From the NCBI RefSeq assembly GCF_021462225.1, contig NC_061797.1:33754147-33818146 (forward strand): 64,000 bases of DNA, in the 5' to 3' direction. Both the position numbers and the translations under genes were made by a program. Numbering within the stretch: the stretch's first letter is position 1; every line of letters starts with the position of its first letter. The notes below the pieces were generated by a model. The model was given only the letters and a program-made list of their open reading frames with translations, did not search any database and was not told where the DNA came from. Positions 59,901 through 64,000 of this stretch are shown piece after piece. Source of the stretch: Girardinichthys multiradiatus. Its lineage: Eukaryota > Chordata > Actinopteri > Cyprinodontiformes > Goodeidae.

Positions 59901-62900
59901 CTGAAAAAAAGGCAGGGAGAAAATATAAATCATACAAAACATGTCAATATGAGTTCAATTAGCATTATGTTCAGATATTTGTGTTTTTCTCCCTGAAACA
60001 CCATCTTTTTTCTTTAACATCATGTTATTCAAATAATTAAAAAAATGTTTTAACATTAGCTATGTCATGGTTGACACAACAACCAGGAAGTGTTTTTCAT
60101 GTTTTATTTTTTTCATGATGTTTAAACCCACGACCCACTATGGATGAAGCAGTAGAAAATGACTGACTGACTGTTTAAACTGATTTTATCTCCCTCACAC
60201 AGTCTAGCATTTGACAAAAAAATCCTGTTTTCATGTATGAAGCATCCATTTAATTTCCCTCCTTCACTTTAAATGTTAATTTAAATGTCTCTTTGAAACA
60301 TAGCAGGTGGTACTCAAGCCATAATTTTATTGTGTATCATAAATAAATCAACTGCAGACTGATATAGGGAGGGGTAAAATAATGGAGAGAGAAACGTTTC
60401 GTGTCATGGACCGGTATAGGGATGGGATAGATGTGTGTACATTAAGTGTCATTCCATCACTATGTTTCAGTGTTCGTTTCAGTAATTGTTGGAATGGCCT
60501 GTGGTGGAAGTAAATTAGCTCTCTGTGACACATGTGGACCATCTTCGGTCTGAGTGGTAATAGAGCACTTAAAAGAGAAGTGGATAGCTCGTTTTAGACA
60601 GCTCATCTAGGCACATCCAACTATAAATTACTGCAAACCAATAGCGAACCAGTCAATTGATATGGAGCTATGGCAATAAGACAATATGGATGTGACAACA
60701 TGCAACTTGCTCGAAACAGTAGACAGCAGTTTTGTATAAGTTAAAAAGCCTTTGTAACATTATTAAAACCTGGAAGTTAGTGCTTAAGTAGAATATGACC
60801 TTTAGTTTTGAGGACTTAAAATGAGCAGTCTTTGCAAATGAGATACAGGCCACACTTACTGCATTATTTTGTGTAAAACTTTCAATCTTGAGGTTTTAAG
60901 ATTTGATCAAATTAAACTGACCTTAGTGACCTCCACTGATTCACAAATTCAAGAAGCATGCCAAAGGCACCGCTATCTAGGCACAAGAAGTCAATAATCA
61001 TGCAGGTCATGCTTCACAACATAAATGAAGAATGTATTAGGCAAGTTTAAACTACAGGAAGCACAGTCTGTTCACTCTTCAAATTGTCTATGACTTTCTG
61101 TAGTTGTGTCAATGTATTGACTGAAGCAATAGAAGGCAAAATCCCTGCTTACTGATAAAAATCAGTTTATTCTACTAGTTCGTTACAGAGAACCATAAAG
61201 ATGCTTTTGGACCAATAAACAGAGCAATTCCAGTTCTGTTATCTCGAATAGTACTGGGTTCACTGGCCTGTTTACGTCCAAATTTAGGCAAAATTATTTG
61301 TCTTTTATTTTTTATCCTTTGTCAATGAACACGGGAATCAGCATTAAAAGTAAAGAAATGGGCACTGAATTACATGCAAGTTCATATATAATATTTTATT
61401 TTACCGTATCAGTAAAGAATTGACATTCCTCTAGATATCAGATCACAAGTCTTTGTCTTATTTTTAACAATCTTCTGATAACGAGTTACAAAATGGAAAC
61501 GTAAGTTTAACTGTATTTTTGTTGGCCGAGTTTTTCGAGTGTCGGTTTCAGCAACAGATGGCTGCATGCACAACTTCAAAGATTCCCATGCTAACTATAA
61601 AACAAGCAGAATATCACTGCTCACTGATCCAGTTTGTGCATAGACACTGTAGGGTAAGAAACAAAGCACAAAATGTCACAGCAGTAAGTTAAACAAATTA
61701 GAGCAGATATATGTTAAATTCTTGTACCACATTATAATGAATTCTGAATCAATGAGTCCTGGTGTTCTGTTTTATAAGTGGTTGTTAGTTCTGGCATTTC
61801 TGAGCAAGAACAATGGATTGCTTCCTAAAGTTTTGCACACTAGATTAAGTGGTGCTCTGGGTACATTGAAGCTCTAAGGCAGAAAATCCTGACTTTTGCG
61901 GTTAATTCCTTTTTAGTTAATGGGAAGTCTGTATAATAGTAGAACATAAAAAATATGAGTTTATTAATAGAGCATACGGACTATTATGAAGACAAATCAG
62001 AATAAATTAAAGTCTGATTATCATGAAATGGTGGCCTTTATAATTTTTCCTTTTTCTCAAACCCATTAAACAAAGTTTAAAAACCTTACGGATGTAAAGA
62101 CAGAATTCATCATGTTAAGGTTTGAGCAATTATAGTAGGTATCCCTTTTTTCTTATTGACTCTTGTGATTGTAATATGTTAAGATGTATATTATGTAAGT
62201 CAGTAATGTATGGTGCCATTGTATCTGCTTGTTGGTTAACTAAGCTGTTCCTCAGAATATGACGCAAACAGTTTGATGAAACCCACTTATGTGTTAACTA
62301 AAGCACGTGCACAAAGCTAACAGTCCCCCTGACAGCTTAATTTTAGCTGCTGATGTGGTAATGAACCAGCTAGATCATGGGCTAGCTCCCATCACCAAAC
62401 GTCCGGGCATGTTGGCGTGTCTCTTGTTTTTACAGCGACCGACATGTCTTGATGGGCTCTTAGCATACAGCTACACCACGCACATAAGTATGCCACTTAT
62501 TGACGCTGTGATCCCTGCCTTGCATATTTCTTTTCTCAGGAAGGGCCTCATGCCAATTATGCATAAATCAATAAAGTTCCTGTTCTGGTGAGAGGTGTTA
62601 CAGCGTAAGCGTGTATGTGTGCATGTCTCTGTGTGTGTATGTCTTGTAGAACAAGCAGTTATGGATGTAGGATACATAAAACATCACAATCAGTCCCTGA
62701 TTAGCCACTTACTTTACAATGTGATCAATAACTTTGTAGGGAGACACACACTATCGAAACCATGGCAAATGCATCAACACACATCGACGAAGATCTCCTT
62801 CCTTGTCTCATTATGTCTGCCACCATGTGTGCTCAAACATTTAGTTGTGTGCGTCGGTGTAATTCCAGTGGTTTCACAGATGTTGTCTGCTCACTTACAG

Positions 62901-64000
62901 CAGATGGTAGCTGACTCTAATGGTCCAGGCTTATGTAAGGGCCATTTATCAGTGCATCTGTAGCATGCTTGACTACGTCTTACCAGACACACAACCCATT
63001 GTGAAGATAAATTTCAGCAGAACAAGAGTTTGTTTCAGAAGAACTCACAGTGCTAAAATTACAGAATCTCCAAGCAACTTACAGTTGCATATAAAAACCT
63101 GAATGTTACATAAATGTAAGACACAGTAAACTAATAACATTTAATATTTCAATACTGATCATATTAGTAATAAACTACATTGCTGACTGATTTGGTTAAA
63201 AAATAGGAGCTAAAATAGCTAAAATATAAGCTATAAGGTAGTATGACATCTGCTATAACAAAGGATAAATACCCAGAGGAGAAACACATGCTATGCAGAT
63301 TGTTATGAGATAAAACACTAACAAATAAAAAAGTGAACTCTGCCGAACAGCATGCCATTATCATTTCTTACAGTGGAACCAAGGGACATCTTTGGCGTAA
63401 GATGAAAGAAAAATGTGGCAACAGATGTGGCTGTTAAAAATACATTGAATGAGTCAACTGGGTACAATATGCCACATTGAATTGTACAGTATTACAGTCA
63501 AGAGAAGTCTTTGGAATCACTTGAAATAAACACTGCCACTGTGTCAACAGATGTAGCCATTAAAAATACATTTAAACAGCCAACCAATTACAATGCAAGA
63601 CATCTTTCATTGCTATACACATGAGGAATGATGACTGGAGGAACACAGAAATATTTGCCATCTAGCTCTTAAAGGTTTGTTCAAATGCTAAAATCTAAGA
63701 GCAAGTATTTATGGTTGAAACAATTTCTTTAATCATTTCTGCATCTATTGTCTGGGTTCCTGAAATCTCTCTCTTTAAAGCAAAGAAAAAAAAAAAAAAC
63801 AGCATGATCAGGGAGCACAGAAATCCTAAAGTCTGTTGTGGGGACAAGTCTGCAAGTCAGCAGTTTTTCATACTCATGTGCGGCTATGTGCTATTTGTGA
63901 ATAGGATGTTTAAAGACAGAATTAAAGTGTTAACTGCATAAAAATGAAAGCTTGCTGCAGAGTATCGACTGGTGAGAGAATCTAATAAGGCCATTAAATA
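59901..64000 (-). other. ush2a intron at the 5' side of the window
   Basis: More than 4 kb of AT-rich intron. I searched for a preceding FN3 exon ending in phase 1 and found none. No mobile element was recognised. A block near 62500-62590 has the look of a conserved non-coding element. Short A tracts occur (for example around 63787). Confidence 0.6.

Noticed and set aside
62307..62591. 94-codon plus-strand frame
   Set aside because: No domain and no splice context; the region is more likely non-coding, possibly conserved.

Overview
The window is vertebrate nuclear DNA, almost certainly from a teleost fish. It shows GT-AG introns, long AT-rich introns, many Tc1-type transposons, a Rex3 retrotransposon that carries both published fish Rex3 primer sites, and a fish usherin orthologue. 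I see no bacterial operons, phage genes or CRISPR arrays.

One host gene runs through the window on the minus strand: an internal part of ush2a (usherin). I placed 17 exons between 59900 (most 5') and 1196 (most 3'). Every junction is GT-AG, and the phases fit without a break, giving one open frame of 2454 nt (about 818 codons). In order they encode the end of a fibronectin III (FN3) domain, a linker, two laminin G (LamG) domains, then a run of FN3 domains. The gene continues beyond both ends. The first five introns are long (6 to 11 kb); the LamG2 part is compact (21.4-25.3 kb).

The introns are filled with mobile elements. From left to right: a possible LTR (2640-3057); an internally deleted Rex3 (3190-5422); a SINE-like scrap (6112-6190); a MITE (7190-7404); a tRNA-type SINE with a perfect 13-bp target duplication (10646-10850); a Tc1/mariner element with very long inverted repeats (11980-13612); Tc1 copy A (14628-16239); a solo LTR with a perfect AAAAG duplication (18221-18962); Tc1 scraps (19000-20225, 22075-22440); an L1-like LINE split by a near-complete Rex3 (25505-29540); more Tc1 remnants (29700-30540, 32485-33240); Tc1 copy B (33286-34892); tRNA-type repeats (14285-14600, 37415-37775, 43370-43610); Tc1 remnants (43610-44200, 49440-50115); an AC microsatellite (52400-52445); and a chromodomain Ty3/gypsy retrotransposon (52655-59624) whose 5' LTR holds Tc1 copy C. 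Copy C is the only element here with an unbroken transposase.

I did not find a new biological system. The points most worth checking are the nested insertions, the gypsy element whose 3' LTR alone lost about 0.7 kb, the likely CpG-decay origin of a shared transposase stop, the altered catalytic residue and 38-residue spacing in the 12-kb element, an in-frame 75-bp usherin exon with a poor acceptor, and several intronic stretches that look like conserved non-coding elements.
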